This document shows positions 1 to 10,200 of a stretch of 64,000 nt of DNA, one piece after another. The notes under the pieces were generated by a model. It had not been told where the DNA came from, made no database searches, and worked only from the letters and a program-made list of their open reading frames with translations. Position 1 is the stretch's first letter. Every line of letters begins with the position of its first letter. Both the position numbers and the translations under genes were made by a program. Location of the stretch: positions 164,734 through 228,733 of the forward strand of contig MCFH01000073.1 in NCBI GenBank assembly GCA_002104945.1, in the 5' to 3' direction. The DNA comes from Piromyces finnis (Eukaryota > Neocallimastigomycota > Neocallimastigomycetes > Neocallimastigales > Neocallimastigaceae).

Positions 1-47
1 ATCATTGTAGTACTGGTTGTCAAAAGGCTTTTGGTGAATGCTGGTAA
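1..47 (+). CDS. C-terminal fragment of a chitin-binding (hevein/CBM18-type) protein, partial
   Basis: Only the last 14 codons lie in the window, read from base 3 to the TAA at 45-47. They give HCSTGCQKAFGECW. This matches the end of hevein-type chitin-binding domains, in which a Cys-x(3)-Cys pair is followed by a xAFGxC ending. CBM18 modules are common in chytrid-type fungi, where they bind chitin in the cell wall or on substrate. The rest of the protein lies upstream and its other domains cannot be judged. The call rests on a short stretch. Confidence 0.55.
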   Translation, partial: HCSTGCQKAFGECW

Positions 48-238
48 ATATAAATCTAAAAGATGGGCTATTTTAATCTTGTGAAAAAAAAAGTGAACCA
101 ATAATACCGATTATTGTTCTTTTTTCTTTATCATGATTTAATAGTTTATTTTTTTTTAAAAAAAAAAAGAATTAACAAATGGAATTCTTTTTTTTTTTTT
201 TTTTTACAAAATTTTGAATCTATATTCTATATTTTTTA

Positions 239-272
<34 letters not shown>

Positions 273-740
273 AATAGTATCAAATTTTTGGTTTTATCAT
301 TAAAAAAAAAAAAAAACATTATTAAAAAAAAAACAATCTACATATATGTATATATGTAACTATATAATAACACAAAGCTATTATGATATATTTTATGAAA
401 AAAAAAAAAAACATTATAATAATCATTACATAAATATATATATATATAAATGAAACAATAAAATGAAACAATAACACCAATTATTTTATTAAATAATTTT
501 TTTAAAAAAAAAAGAAACAATAATAAAAAAAGAATAAATACAAATAATATTATTTATAAAATTAATTCTAATAAAGAGTAATAATATCAAGTAATTTTGG
601 TAGATATTACATATGTGTTTTTTTCATACATTATCATTATATTAAATTTTTTTAGAAAAAGCTCGTAATCAACTGCTAAAAAATTAAAAGTAAAGAAAAG
701 CGGTATTATCTTTGTTGAATGAATATATAAATAATGTATT
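48..740. other. Intergenic AT-rich spacer
   Basis: About 690 bases of A- and T-homopolymers with short TA repeats and no convincing coding. The last 11 bases (730-740) are the upstream copy of the target-site duplication of the LINE that follows. Confidence 0.7.
730..740 (+). repeat. Upstream target-site duplication of LINE copy 1
   Basis: The 11 bases AATAATGTATT directly precede the element start at 741. The same string reappears at 6428-6438 directly after the poly(A) tail; its first As merge with the tail, so at least nine bases are diagnostic. This is the footprint of target-primed reverse transcription and fixes both ends of copy 1. Confidence 0.85.
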
Positions 741-864
741 CCCTCTTGGGAACGTGCCTTCATTTATTTAATAAATGTAGTTTCTCAAGGGGGTCTACTC
801 ATGCTCATGGTACTGAGAGAGTAGAAAGAATTAAATCCAAGTATTGCGCAATGGATGCTTGGTG
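741..864 (+). repeat. LINE 5' UTR monomer 1 (structured ~124-bp tandem repeat)
   Basis: First of two head-to-tail monomers that open the element. Predicted pairings: 741-750 with 784-793 (10 bp including G-U pairs) enclosing hairpin 761-767/771-777; then 794-800/819-825 enclosing 804-807/814-817; then 837-844/855-862. The second monomer (865-987) keeps these stems, including a U-to-C change in the last stem that turns a G-U pair into a G-C pair. This suggests the RNA structure matters. Tandem 5' monomers in other LINEs act as promoters; the role here is unknown. Confidence 0.75.
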
Positions 865-987
865 CCCTCTTAGGAACGTGCCTTCATTTATTTAATAATG
901 GAGTTTATCAAGGGGGTCTACTCATGCTCATGGTACTGAGAGAGTAGAAAGAATTAAATCCAAGCATTGCGCAATGGATGCTTGGTT
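865..987 (+). repeat. LINE 5' UTR monomer 2
   Basis: Second copy of the 5' monomer, about 95% identical to the first. It is followed by two more hairpins: 986-991/1011-1016, and 1017-1021/1028-1032. The latter carries the same TGGTAC loop as the central hairpin of the monomers. A 9-bp stem, 1047-1055/1069-1077, follows. Confidence 0.75.
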
Positions 988-1628
988 AGTCTTTAAGGGA
1001 AAATTATTAGGACTAAGCTCATGGTACTGAGCGATTAAAAAACATTTTATTCATCGAATTGAGTATTTGATGAATAAGTTGAATGTTTGATATTCAGGTA
1101 AGTTTGTATAGTATTTAATTAGAAGAGTAATACATTTTGTTGCTGTATTTTTTCTTTTATTCATGTATTCATGTAGTACTACTCTTCTCTTGTAAGAATC
1201 CAATGTAGTCAACTTTAGCATTTGCATTGTATTTTTATATTCATGTAGCTATTGTTGTATTGTTTCTTGTAAGAGACTGATTCACTCTACATCATGTAAA
1301 AATACTATTCACAAGCTTTCTGGTGTCGACATTCTTGATTCAAATTTTTTACCAATTTAAATATTTAATGAAAAGTAAAGTCAAACAATTTTAGTGTCAA
1401 AAAGCGAATCGAATTTACTAACAACAAACCAAAACTAGAATTTTTAAAGAAAATTTACAACTAGAATTCAAAAAAAGAAACTTTAAACAAAGCATCGTAA
1501 CAATTTTTGTTCTATCCAGTACTTTTAAGAAGAGAGAGAGAGACAGATTTTTTTCCATATACGTTATATTTGTAATTTTTATTAGTATTTATTTTATATT
1601 CAATATTTTTTAATTAGAATTTATTATC

Positions 1629-4600
1629 ATGTCAGTCCTTTATATTAAAGATAAGAATTATATCAGACGTGGTACCCGGTCTTATGGTATCCCCTTAGAT
1701 GATATTCGCTCCTTCTTTATCCGTGGTATTCGATCATGGTCAGTAAATATGCTATGGGAAAAACTCGAGGTTATTCTAGAAGATAAATTTAATTCAGTTA
1801 TTAGTGTTAAATATTTTCAGACTTTCAATGATCACTTTTTCTTAGTCAAGGTTCATGGTTCATCGAAAGATTGTATTAAAATCTTACACATGTTAAAGAA
1901 GAAACTTTCAGTTACCTCAATTTCCTTTTCAGCTCGTAGTAGAAGGAATCACAAATACACTTTTTCCACTCTCAAACGTAAAATTTTAGTTTCTAATAAA
2001 CATCAACATTCTATTCAACAATCATTTCAACAATCAGTTCAACAATCTCATCAACAATCCGATCTTCAACTAGATCTTCAACAAGATCTTCAACAAGTTT
2101 CCAATCATGAAAATATTCCAGATCTACAGCAAACACAATTTCAATCTCAACATTCAACAATTAATTCTAATAGCTCTATCAACTCTGATAACAGTTCAAT
2201 AGTTGATAGTTCTTCAGTTTCACAGCCATCTAGTAATAGTTCTACTTATTCCTCTGATGCATCATCCATTAATAACGATGACTTTAATAATAATAATAAT
2301 AGCAACGATTCTTCCTCATCCAACAAGCCTGATAACTTTTCTTTTTGTCTTAGTTGGAACACCAATGGGTGGAATCACGAAAAGAGAGATAGTATTAGCT
2401 ATTTCACAGCTATTTTCAAACCATTATTTTTATGTTTCCAAGAAACTGGTAATGGTTCTGGATCGAATACAGATTATCCTTGTCGTGTTACTTTGCGAAA
2501 CTATAGACACTTTTTCAAGAAAGCTGACGAATCAGTTCCGGGAATGAGAGGTTTATATTTAGGTTTTCACAATTCATGTCAAGCCTCACTTGAAAACTTC
2601 TCTGGAAAGTATATTATTTCTATTTATACTTTTAGTCTCTGGAATAGATTCAAATGCTCGATTGGTAATGTTTATATGCCTCATAGTCATCACAACATCT
2701 ATGTTGATCATGCAAAGTTAGAAGTTCGCTTGTGGTTACAAACTCATTCATCCCATCCATCGATTCTTGTTGGTGATTTTAATATGTCTAAAGTAAAATT
2801 ATCCAACTGGTTATCAACTAATGGATTAGGAGATTGGGAAATTCTTCCGCTTAGAGGGTCTACTATCTCTTGGACTCGAGGTGATCAATCTTCCGACATT
2901 GACCATGCTCTTATCAATTCGAAGATGAAAGATCTTATTCACTCAGGATCATTTATAAATAATTTTTATCCTGTATCAGACCATAAGCCACTTCTTATTA
3001 ATGGTAAAATTATTCCTATGGAAGATTTTTCTAATGACTTTAATGTTCCTAAGAAAATTCTGAAATGGAATAGATTAAAATGTATTGAGGAAAAGGAATC
3101 TATTCTCAGTCATAATAAATTCCAAATACTTTCAGCAAAATCCAGCGATCCTAATGTTTCTACAGATGAACTTTCCAAAGAGTTTACTTCAACTGCTTTT
3201 TCAATTGCAGACGAGCTCAGTATTACCTCAGCAAATAATGTTATAAAGTCTTCATTTCATATTTCACAACAAATTTTTAATCTTCAAAAAATCAAAATGA
3301 AGTTGTATAAGAGATTTAAAAAAGAAAGAATTTATGATATAGATGAATTTATTAAAAGAATTAAAATCTACCGTAAACTCATTGATTACATCCACAAAAG
3401 ATGTAATGAATTTAGGAAGCAAGAATATCTTCATTGGATTAAAACAGGATGTGAGTATATGAAGAGTCATAATCCTAAGAAGGCCTGGAAATGGATCAAG
3501 AAAACTGCAAAAATTGGAAAAGATTCTTTCTTTATTGCTCAACCAATTAAAAATAAAAATGGAGAATTAGTTGTTGCTACAGAAGAACAACTAGATGTGT
3601 GGCATGATCATTTCGAAAATCTTGCATCAGACCCAAATGGTGTAAGTCTTGATTTGGAGCATTGGTATGAAGAACCAACGAATAAACGTTTTTCACTTCC
3701 TATGCTTGATGAGTGGGATATCAACCAAGATATTAGTATTGATGAAGTCAAGTCAGCTATCCTCACTACTCCAAATTATAAAGCATCAGGTCCGGATGGT
3801 ATTCCAATTGAATTTTACAAAGCATTAGTTCCATCAAGTAATGATTCTAATAATGCTACAGATAATAATTCTTCTGGTAATACTACTTCAGATAATGATG
3901 CTCATGGTTTAAATTTTATTCTTAAATTATTCAACCGTATTTGGGATGGAGATTTCCCCAACTCATGGAATGAATCCAGTATTGTTTCTATTCCTAAGAA
4001 GGGAGATTTGACAGATTGTGATAACTATCGAGGTATATCACTTATCAATAATGGTATTAAGTTGATTTCCAAAATTGTCACCACTAGAATCTCAGAATAT
4101 GGTCTAAAGAATAATTTCATTAGACCTGAACAATTTGGTTTTCGAAAAAAGGAAGAAAGTATTAGTCTTTTCATTTCAATCCAAGAAATATGCCGTAGAC
4201 GTCAATTAGATAATACAGAGACATATTTGGCCTTTTTAGATCTCAGGAAAGCATACGATTCAGTCCCAATCGGTAATATTCTCCATAAATTAGATTGTTT
4301 AGGAATCCGAGGTAAGAGTCTACAATTTATCAAAAATTTATATTTAACATCTAAGGCTAATGTCAAATTAGATGGACAATTCTCGAAATCTTTTGATGTG
4401 AAGAAAGGAGTCCGTCAAGGATGCCCTCTTTCTCCTATTCTCTTTAATCTCTTTATTAATGATATATTTAGAGAGTGCGAAGATCTAGGAGTCAGTTTAG
4501 GTGACACTCGATGCTGTGGTGGACTTTTTGCAGATGATATAGTTATTTGTGCTCCAACAAGAGGATGCTTAAAAAAGATGCTTAGAAGAGTTAATGAATG

Positions 4601-6152
4601 GGCACTGTATAATGAAATGGAATTTGGTATCCAGAAATGTTCAACGATGGTGATTCGTCCTGAATCAATAGAAAATCAGAACAAGAGAGATCCAACATTT
4701 TACTTAGCAGGACAACCCATTCCAACTACTGATTGCTATACTTATCTTGGTGTTCCATTTGATAAGAATCTGTCCCTTAAACCAGTAATTAAAGCTCTTA
4801 ATAACAAGGTTTTGAAAGGACTTTTCTCAGTCAGTAAATTCTTAAGAAATCCTAATATTCCTATTCCTTTCAAAAAACTAGTACTTAACTCACAAGTAAT
4901 CAGCAGAGTTTCATACTTTGCACCATTACTTGGATCCAACAAAGCTAGGTCTAGAATTGCTCAGAAGCATGTTAACAAAGGAATACGATGGGTTGCCGGA
5001 GTTCATAAAGCTGTATCGTTTATATCTTTATACTCTATCTCAAAAGATTTGAATATTCCTCCATTGTCAGCCAAATGTGCGTTAGCTCAGGTTAGATGTT
5101 TTAACAAATGGAAAAACTCAAATTGTATTATCTCACACCTTGTCAATTACATTCCTAAATTTAGAAAATACACGTGGTGCAAATCAAGTAGGACACTTGA
5201 TAAAAAACTAAAGAAACATGGAGATGTTAAAGCAGTTAAAAACTTTTATTGGAAAGATCTCAAAGGGAATTCAATCAAAGCGCAATATTATGATGATAAT
5301 AAATTTATTGAAACTAAAGATTTTATTAAATTATGTTATGAATACCCAGAGTTTGCCTATGGCTTCTACTGGCTATTGAAAGCAAGAAGCGGATACAAGT
5401 TGGATGCTAGAGTTGCCAAAGCTGCCAAATTTGTTGATCCAGTTTGTCCTAACTACTGTCCATGTTGCAAGTGTGGTGTTCAAAGTATTAAACATTGGTT
5501 ATTAGATTGTCCAACATTTAGAGATATCCGTATTAAACATTATGATTCCATAGTTCAGCTATTAAATTTTTTCAGTCAACGTAATTCCAATAGTCCTATC
5601 AATAATAATGAAATTGATAATATCAGTAGAGATAGTAATAACATTAATAGTAATAGTAACAATAGTAGTAATAACAATAGTAATAGTAACAATAGTAATA
5701 GTAACAATAGTAATAATAACAATAATAGAAATAATAATATTAGTAATGATAGCAATAGTGAAGATAATAATTCTAATTTAGATAGTAATTTAGTTAATGA
5801 TAGTAATAGTTCTAATAATCCGGTGAATATTAATGTGTATGATTATTCTAGTGTGTACAGTAAAATATTTAAATTCCTTCTTGGGGGAAGAAGTTTTAAC
5901 AATATTAATTACAATTCAAGGGAATGGAAAGAACTTTGTAAGCGTCAGATTCAATCTGATACTAACGAAGGAACACCATTCTTGACGGTAACCGCGGAAC
6001 TTCTAACCAAAATCATGCCTTTTGCTATTGGCCAGCAATGGACAATGTTCAAAAGGTTTGAAGCAACATCCAAGAGCGTCAATGCTGAAGAAACAGTAAG
6101 ACAGGCCAGGAGGGCCAGCGCAACCAATGGAGATCATAATTTTGTTCCATGA
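1629..6152 (+). CDS. LINE polyprotein: APE endonuclease, reverse transcriptase, zinc-knuckle tail (1507 aa)
   Basis: A single ORF with an N-terminal region (about 1-235) rich in Gln and Ser that may replace an ORF1 protein. An exonuclease/endonuclease/phosphatase domain follows (about 236-455): SWNTNGW, CFQETG, VGDFNMS near 381 and SDHKPL near 450. The reverse transcriptase spans about 690-1080, with FLDLRKAYDS near 869, RQGCPLSPILFN near 930 and the catalytic FADD near 966. A Cys/His motif (CPCCKC..H....C) near 1275 resembles the zf-RVT of other LINEs. An Asn/Ser low-complexity spacer then leads to a conserved 110-residue C-terminus of unknown function. The enzyme nicks target DNA and copies its RNA from the 3' OH. 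All catalytic motifs look intact. The start is the first ATG and it is conserved in copy 3. Confidence 0.95.
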   Translation: MSVLYIKDKNYIRRGTRSYGIPLDDIRSFFIRGIRSWSVNMLWEKLEVILEDKFNSVISVKYFQTFNDHFFLVKVHGSSKDCIKILHMLKKKLSVTSISFSARSRRNHKYTFSTLKRKILVSNKHQHSIQQSFQQSVQQSHQQSDLQLDLQQDLQQVSNHENIPDLQQTQFQSQHSTINSNSSINSDNSSIVDSSSVSQPSSNSSTYSSDASSINNDDFNNNNNSNDSSSSNKPDNFSFCLSWNTNGWNHEKRDSISYFTAIFKPLFLCFQETGNGSGSNTDYPCRVTLRNYRHFFKKADESVPGMRGLYLGFHNSCQASLENFSGKYIISIYTFSLWNRFKCSIGNVYMPHSHHNIYVDHAKLEVRLWLQTHSSHPSILVGDFNMSKVKLSNWLSTNGLGDWEILPLRGSTISWTRGDQSSDIDHALINSKMKDLIHSGSFINNFYPVSDHKPLLINGKIIPMEDFSNDFNVPKKILKWNRLKCIEEKESILSHNKFQILSAKSSDPNVSTDELSKEFTSTAFSIADELSITSANNVIKSSFHISQQIFNLQKIKMKLYKRFKKERIYDIDEFIKRIKIYRKLIDYIHKRCNEFRKQEYLHWIKTGCEYMKSHNPKKAWKWIKKTAKIGKDSFFIAQPIKNKNGELVVATEEQLDVWHDHFENLASDPNGVSLDLEHWYEEPTNKRFSLPMLDEWDINQDISIDEVKSAILTTPNYKASGPDGIPIEFYKALVPSSNDSNNATDNNSSGNTTSDNDAHGLNFILKLFNRIWDGDFPNSWNESSIVSIPKKGDLTDCDNYRGISLINNGIKLISKIVTTRISEYGLKNNFIRPEQFGFRKKEESISLFISIQEICRRRQLDNTETYLAFLDLRKAYDSVPIGNILHKLDCLGIRGKSLQFIKNLYLTSKANVKLDGQFSKSFDVKKGVRQGCPLSPILFNLFINDIFRECEDLGVSLGDTRCCGGLFADDIVICAPTRGCLKKMLRRVNEWALYNEMEFGIQKCSTMVIRPESIENQNKRDPTFYLAGQPIPTTDCYTYLGVPFDKNLSLKPVIKALNNKVLKGLFSVSKFLRNPNIPIPFKKLVLNSQVISRVSYFAPLLGSNKARSRIAQKHVNKGIRWVAGVHKAVSFISLYSISKDLNIPPLSAKCALAQVRCFNKWKNSNCIISHLVNYIPKFRKYTWCKSSRTLDKKLKKHGDVKAVKNFYWKDLKGNSIKAQYYDDNKFIETKDFIKLCYEYPEFAYGFYWLLKARSGYKLDARVAKAAKFVDPVCPNYCPCCKCGVQSIKHWLLDCPTFRDIRIKHYDSIVQLLNFFSQRNSNSPINNNEIDNISRDSNNINSNSNNSSNNNSNSNNSNSNNSNNNNNRNNNISNDSNSEDNNSNLDSNLVNDSNSSNNPVNINVYDYSSVYSKIFKFLLGGRSFNNINYNSREWKELCKRQIQSDTNEGTPFLTVTAELLTKIMPFAIGQQWTMFKRFEATSKSVNAEETVRQARRASATNGDHNFVP

Positions 6153-6387
6153 CAAAATTTTGATCTTTGGCTCGGTGTCCCATTGGAAGTCAAATACAAT
6201 TATTATACTTTAGTATGATAGTGGCTTTCTTACTTTAATTAAAATTACTAGAATACATTATACCCAATTTTTATTCATTTGTGTTTATTTAAACATATTT
6301 TTTTTATTTTTATTTTATTTTTTAATTTTTTATTACATGTATTATAATTTTAATTAAATTAATAATAAAGTTTAAAATATTTGATGC

Positions 6388-6427
<40 letters not shown>

Positions 6428-6431
<4 letters not shown>

Positions 6432-6438
6432 ATGTATT
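6428..6438 (+). repeat. Downstream target-site duplication of LINE copy 1
   Basis: Partner of 730-740, directly after the poly(A) tail. Confidence 0.8.
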
Positions 6439-6449
6439 CATTTTGGATA

Positions 6450-6461
6450 TCTGGTATAAAT
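6450..6461 (+). repeat. Upstream target-site duplication of LINE copy 2
   Basis: TCTGGTATAAAT precedes the truncated copy. TCTGTATAAAT (7228-7238) follows its poly(A), differing by one G. Confidence 0.6.
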
Positions 6462-7192
6462 TAGTAACAATAGTAATAGTAACAATAGTAATAGTAACAA
6501 TAGTAATAGTAACAATATAATAATAACAATAATAGAAATAATAATATTAGTAATGATAGCAATAGTGAAGATAATAATTCTAATTTAGATAGTAATTTAG
6601 TTAATGATAGTAATAGTTCTAATAATACGGTGAATATTAATGTGTATGATTATTCTAGTGTGTGCAGTAAAATATTTAAATTCCTTCTTGGGGGAAGAAG
6701 TTTTAACAATATTAATTACAATTCAAGGGAATGGAAAGAACTTTGTAAGCGTCAGATTCAATCTGATTCTAACGAAGGAACACCATTCTTGACGGTAACC
6801 GCGGAACTTCTAACCAAAATCATGCCTTTTGCTATTGGCCAGCAATGGTCAATGTTCAAAAGGTTTGAAGCAACATCCAAGAGCGTCAATGCTGAAGAAA
6901 CAGTAAGACAGGCCAGGAGGGCCAGCGCAACCAATGGAGATCATAATTTTGTTCCATGACAAAATTTTGATCTTTGGCTCGGTGTCCCATTGGAAGTCAA
7001 ATACAATTATTATACTTTAGTATGATAGTGGCTTTCTTACTTAATTAAAATTACTAGAATACATTATACCCAATTTTATTCATTTGTGTTTATTTAAACA
7101 TATTTTTTTTATTTTTATTTTATTTTTAATTTTTTATTACATGTATTATAATTTTAATTAAATTAATAATAAAGTTTAAAATATTTGATGCC

Positions 7193-7227
<35 letters not shown>
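6462..7227 (+). mobile_element. LINE copy 2, 5'-truncated, with poly(A) tail
   Basis: About 735 bases matching the 3' end of copy 1 (from its Asn/Ser-coding repeat to the end), followed by about 32 A. The only surviving coding is the last 109 codons (6630-6959), which lack any catalytic domain, so it is a dead-on-arrival insertion from incomplete reverse transcription. The break lies inside the AATAGT/AAC repeat. Near-matching direct repeats flank it. It sits in the gap between the two full-length copies in the same orientation. Confidence 0.9.
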
Positions 7228-7231
<4 letters not shown>

Positions 7232-7238
7232 TATAAAT
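7228..7238 (+). repeat. Downstream target-site duplication of LINE copy 2, also the 5' flank of copy 3
   Basis: TCTGTATAAAT, partner of 6450-6461. Copy 3 begins at 7240, two bases further on. Confidence 0.55.
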
Positions 7239-7239
7239 A

Positions 7240-10200
7240 CCCTCTTGGAACGTGCCTTCATTTATTTAATAAATGTAGTTTCTCAAGGGGTCTACTCATG
7301 CTCATGGTACTGAGAGAGTAGAAAGAATTAAATCCAAGTATTGCGCAATGGATGCTTTGTGCCCTCTTAGGAACGTGCCTTCATTTATTTAATAAATGAA
7401 GTTTATCAAGGGGGTCTACTCATGCTCATGGTACTGAGAGAGTAGAAAGAATTAAATCCAAGCATTGCGCAATGGATGCTTGGTTAGTCTTTAAGGGAAA
7501 ATTATTAGGACTAAGCTCATGGTACTGAGCGATTAAAAAACATTTTATTCATCGAATTTAAGTATTTGATGAATAAGTTGAATGTTTGATACTCAGGTAA
7601 GTTTGTATAGTATTTAATTAGAAGAGTAATACATTTTGTTGCTGTATTTTTTCTTTTATTCATGTATTCATGTAGTACTACTCTTCTCTTGTAAGAATCC
7701 AATGTAGTCAACTTTAGCATTTGCATTGTATTTTTATATTCATGTAGCTATTGTTGTATTGTTTCTTGTAAGAGACTGATTCACTCTACATCATGTAAAA
7801 ATACTATTCACAAGCTTTCTGGTGTCGACATTCTTGATTCAAATTTTTTACCAATTTAAATATTTAATGAAAAGTAAAGTCAAACAATTTTAGTGTCAAA
7901 AAGCGAATCGAATTTACTAACAACAAACCAAAACTAGAATTTTTAAAGAAAATTTACAACTAGAATTCAAAAAAAAGAAACTTTAAACAAAGCATCGTAA
8001 CAATTTTTGTTCTATCCAGTACTTTTAAGAAGAGAGAGAGAGACAGATTTTTTTCCATATACGTTATATTTGTAATTTTTATTAGTATTTATTTTATATT
8101 CAATATTTTTAATTAGAATTTATTATCATGTCAGTCCTTTATATTAAAGACAAGAATTATATCAGACGTGGTACCCGGTCTTATGGTATCCCCTTAGATG
8201 ATATTCGCTCCTTCTTTATCCGTGGTATTCGATCATGGTCAGTAAATATGCTATGGGAAAAACTCGAGGTTATTCTAGAAGATAAATTTAATTCAGTTAT
8301 TAGTGTTAAATATTTTCAAACTTTCAATGATCACTTTTTCTTAGTCAAGGTTCATGGTTCATCAAAAGATTGTATTAAAATCTTACACATGTTAAAGAAG
8401 AAACTTTCAGTTACCTCAATTTCCTTTTCAGCTCGTAGTAGAAGGAATCACAAATACACTTTTTCCACTCTCAAACGTAAAATTTTAGTTTCTAATAAAC
8501 ATCAACATTCTATTCAACAATCATTTCAACAATCAGTTCAACAATCTCATCAACAATCCGATCTTCAACAAGATCTTCAACAAGATCTTCAACAAGTTTC
8601 CAATCATGAAAATATTCCAGATCTACAGCAAACACAATTTCAATCTCAACATTCAACAATTAATTCTAATAGCTCTATCAACTCTGATAACAGTTCAATA
8701 GTTGATAGTTCTTCAGTTTCACAGCCATCTAGTAATAGTTCTACTTATTCCTCTGATGCATCATCCATTAATAATGATGACTTTATAATAATAATAATAG
8801 CAACGATTCTTCCTCATCCAACAAGCCTGATAACTTTTCTTTTTGTCTTAGTTGGAACACCAATGGGTGGAATCACGAAAAGAGAGATAGTATTAGCTAT
8901 TTCACAGCTATTTTCAAACCATTATTTTTATGTTTCCAAGAAACTGGTAATGGTTCTGGATCGAATACAGATTATCCTTGTCGTGTTACTTTGCGAAACT
9001 ATAGACACTTTTTCAAGAAAGCTGACGAATCAGTTCCGGGAATGAGAGGTTTATATTTAGGTTTTCACAATTCATGTCAAGCCTCACTTGAAAACTTCTC
9101 TGGAAAGTATATTATTTCTATTTATACTTTTAGTCTCTGGAATAGATTCAAATGCTCGATTGGTAATGTTTATATGCCTCATAGTCATCACAACATCTAT
9201 GTTGATCATGCAAAGTTAGAAGTTCGCTTGTGGTTACAAACTCATTCATCCCATCCATCGATTCTTGTTGGTGATTTTAATATGTCTAAAGTAAAATTAT
9301 CCAACTGGTTATCAACTAATGGATTAGGAGATTGGGAAATTCTTCCGCTTAGAGGGTCTACTATCTCTTGGACTCGAGGTGATCAATCTTCCGACATTGA
9401 CCATGCTCTTATCAATTCGAAGATGAAAGATCTTATTCACTCAGGATCATTTATAAATAATTTTTATCCTGTATCAGACCATAAGCCACTTCTTATTAAT
9501 GGTAAAATTATTCCTATGGAAGATTTTTCTAATGACTTTAATGTTCCTAAGAAAATTTGAAATGGAATAGATTAAAATGTATTGAGGAAAAGGAATCTAT
9601 TATCAGTCATAATAAATTCCAAATACTTTCAGCAAAATCCAACGATCCTAATGTTTCTACAGATGAACTTTCCAAAGAGTTTACTTCAACTGCTTTTTCA
9701 ATTGCAGACGAGCTCAGTATTACCTCAGCAAATAATGTTATAAAGTCTTCATTTCATATTTCACAACAAATTTTTAATCTCCAAAAAATCAAAATGAAGT
9801 TGTATAAGAGATTTAAAAAAGAAAGAATTTATGATATAGATGAATTTATTAAAAGAATTAAAATCTACCGTAAACTCATTGATTACATCCACAAAAGATG
9901 TAATGAATTTAGGAAGCAAGAATATCTTCATTGGATTAAAACAGGATGTGAGTATATGAAGAGTCATAATCCTAAGAAGGCCTGGAAATGGATCAAGAAA
10001 ACTGCAAAAATTGGAAAAGATTCTTTCTTTATTGCTCAACCAATTAAAAATAAAAATGGAGAATTAGTTGTTGCTACGGAAGAACAACTAGATGTGTGGC
10101 ATGATCATTTCGAAAATCTTGCATCAGACCCAAGTGGTGTAAGTCTTGATTTGGAGCATTGGTATGAAGAACCAACGAATAAACGTTTTTCACTTCCTAT

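Larger units (their letters stand above)
741..6429 (+). mobile_element. LINE (non-LTR retrotransposon) copy 1, full length, intact ORF
   Basis: A 5.7 kb element with a structured 5' UTR (741-1628), one long ORF (1629-6152), a 3' UTR ending in an AATAAT/AATAAA-like signal near 6360, and a poly(A) tail of about 39 A (6391-6429). It is flanked by an 11-bp target-site duplication. There are no terminal repeats, integrase or RNase H, so it is a poly(A)-type non-LTR element with an APE-like endonuclease. The intact ORF, long tail and exact duplication suggest a recent and perhaps still competent insertion. The clade (Tad, L1-like or other) cannot be decided by eye. A hairpin, 6202-6209 with 6212-6219, sits in the 3' UTR and is shared by all three copies. 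Confidence 0.95.

Noticed and set aside
741-987. Hammerhead ribozyme in the LINE monomers
   Set aside because: CTGAGAG and a nearby GAAA are present, but the CUGANGA core is not matched and stem order is wrong.
1095-1617. CAG|GTAAGT donor at 1097/1098 and a TTAG acceptor near 1617, suggesting a 5' UTR intron in the LINE
   Set aside because: A retrotransposed element would have lost a functional intron, yet both full-length copies keep it. The donor-like string is probably chance or blocked.
2203-2547. Separate plus-strand ORF of 114 codons in LINE copy 1
   Set aside because: It is a silent frame of the polyprotein; its only relevance is that copy 3 enters it after its first frameshift.
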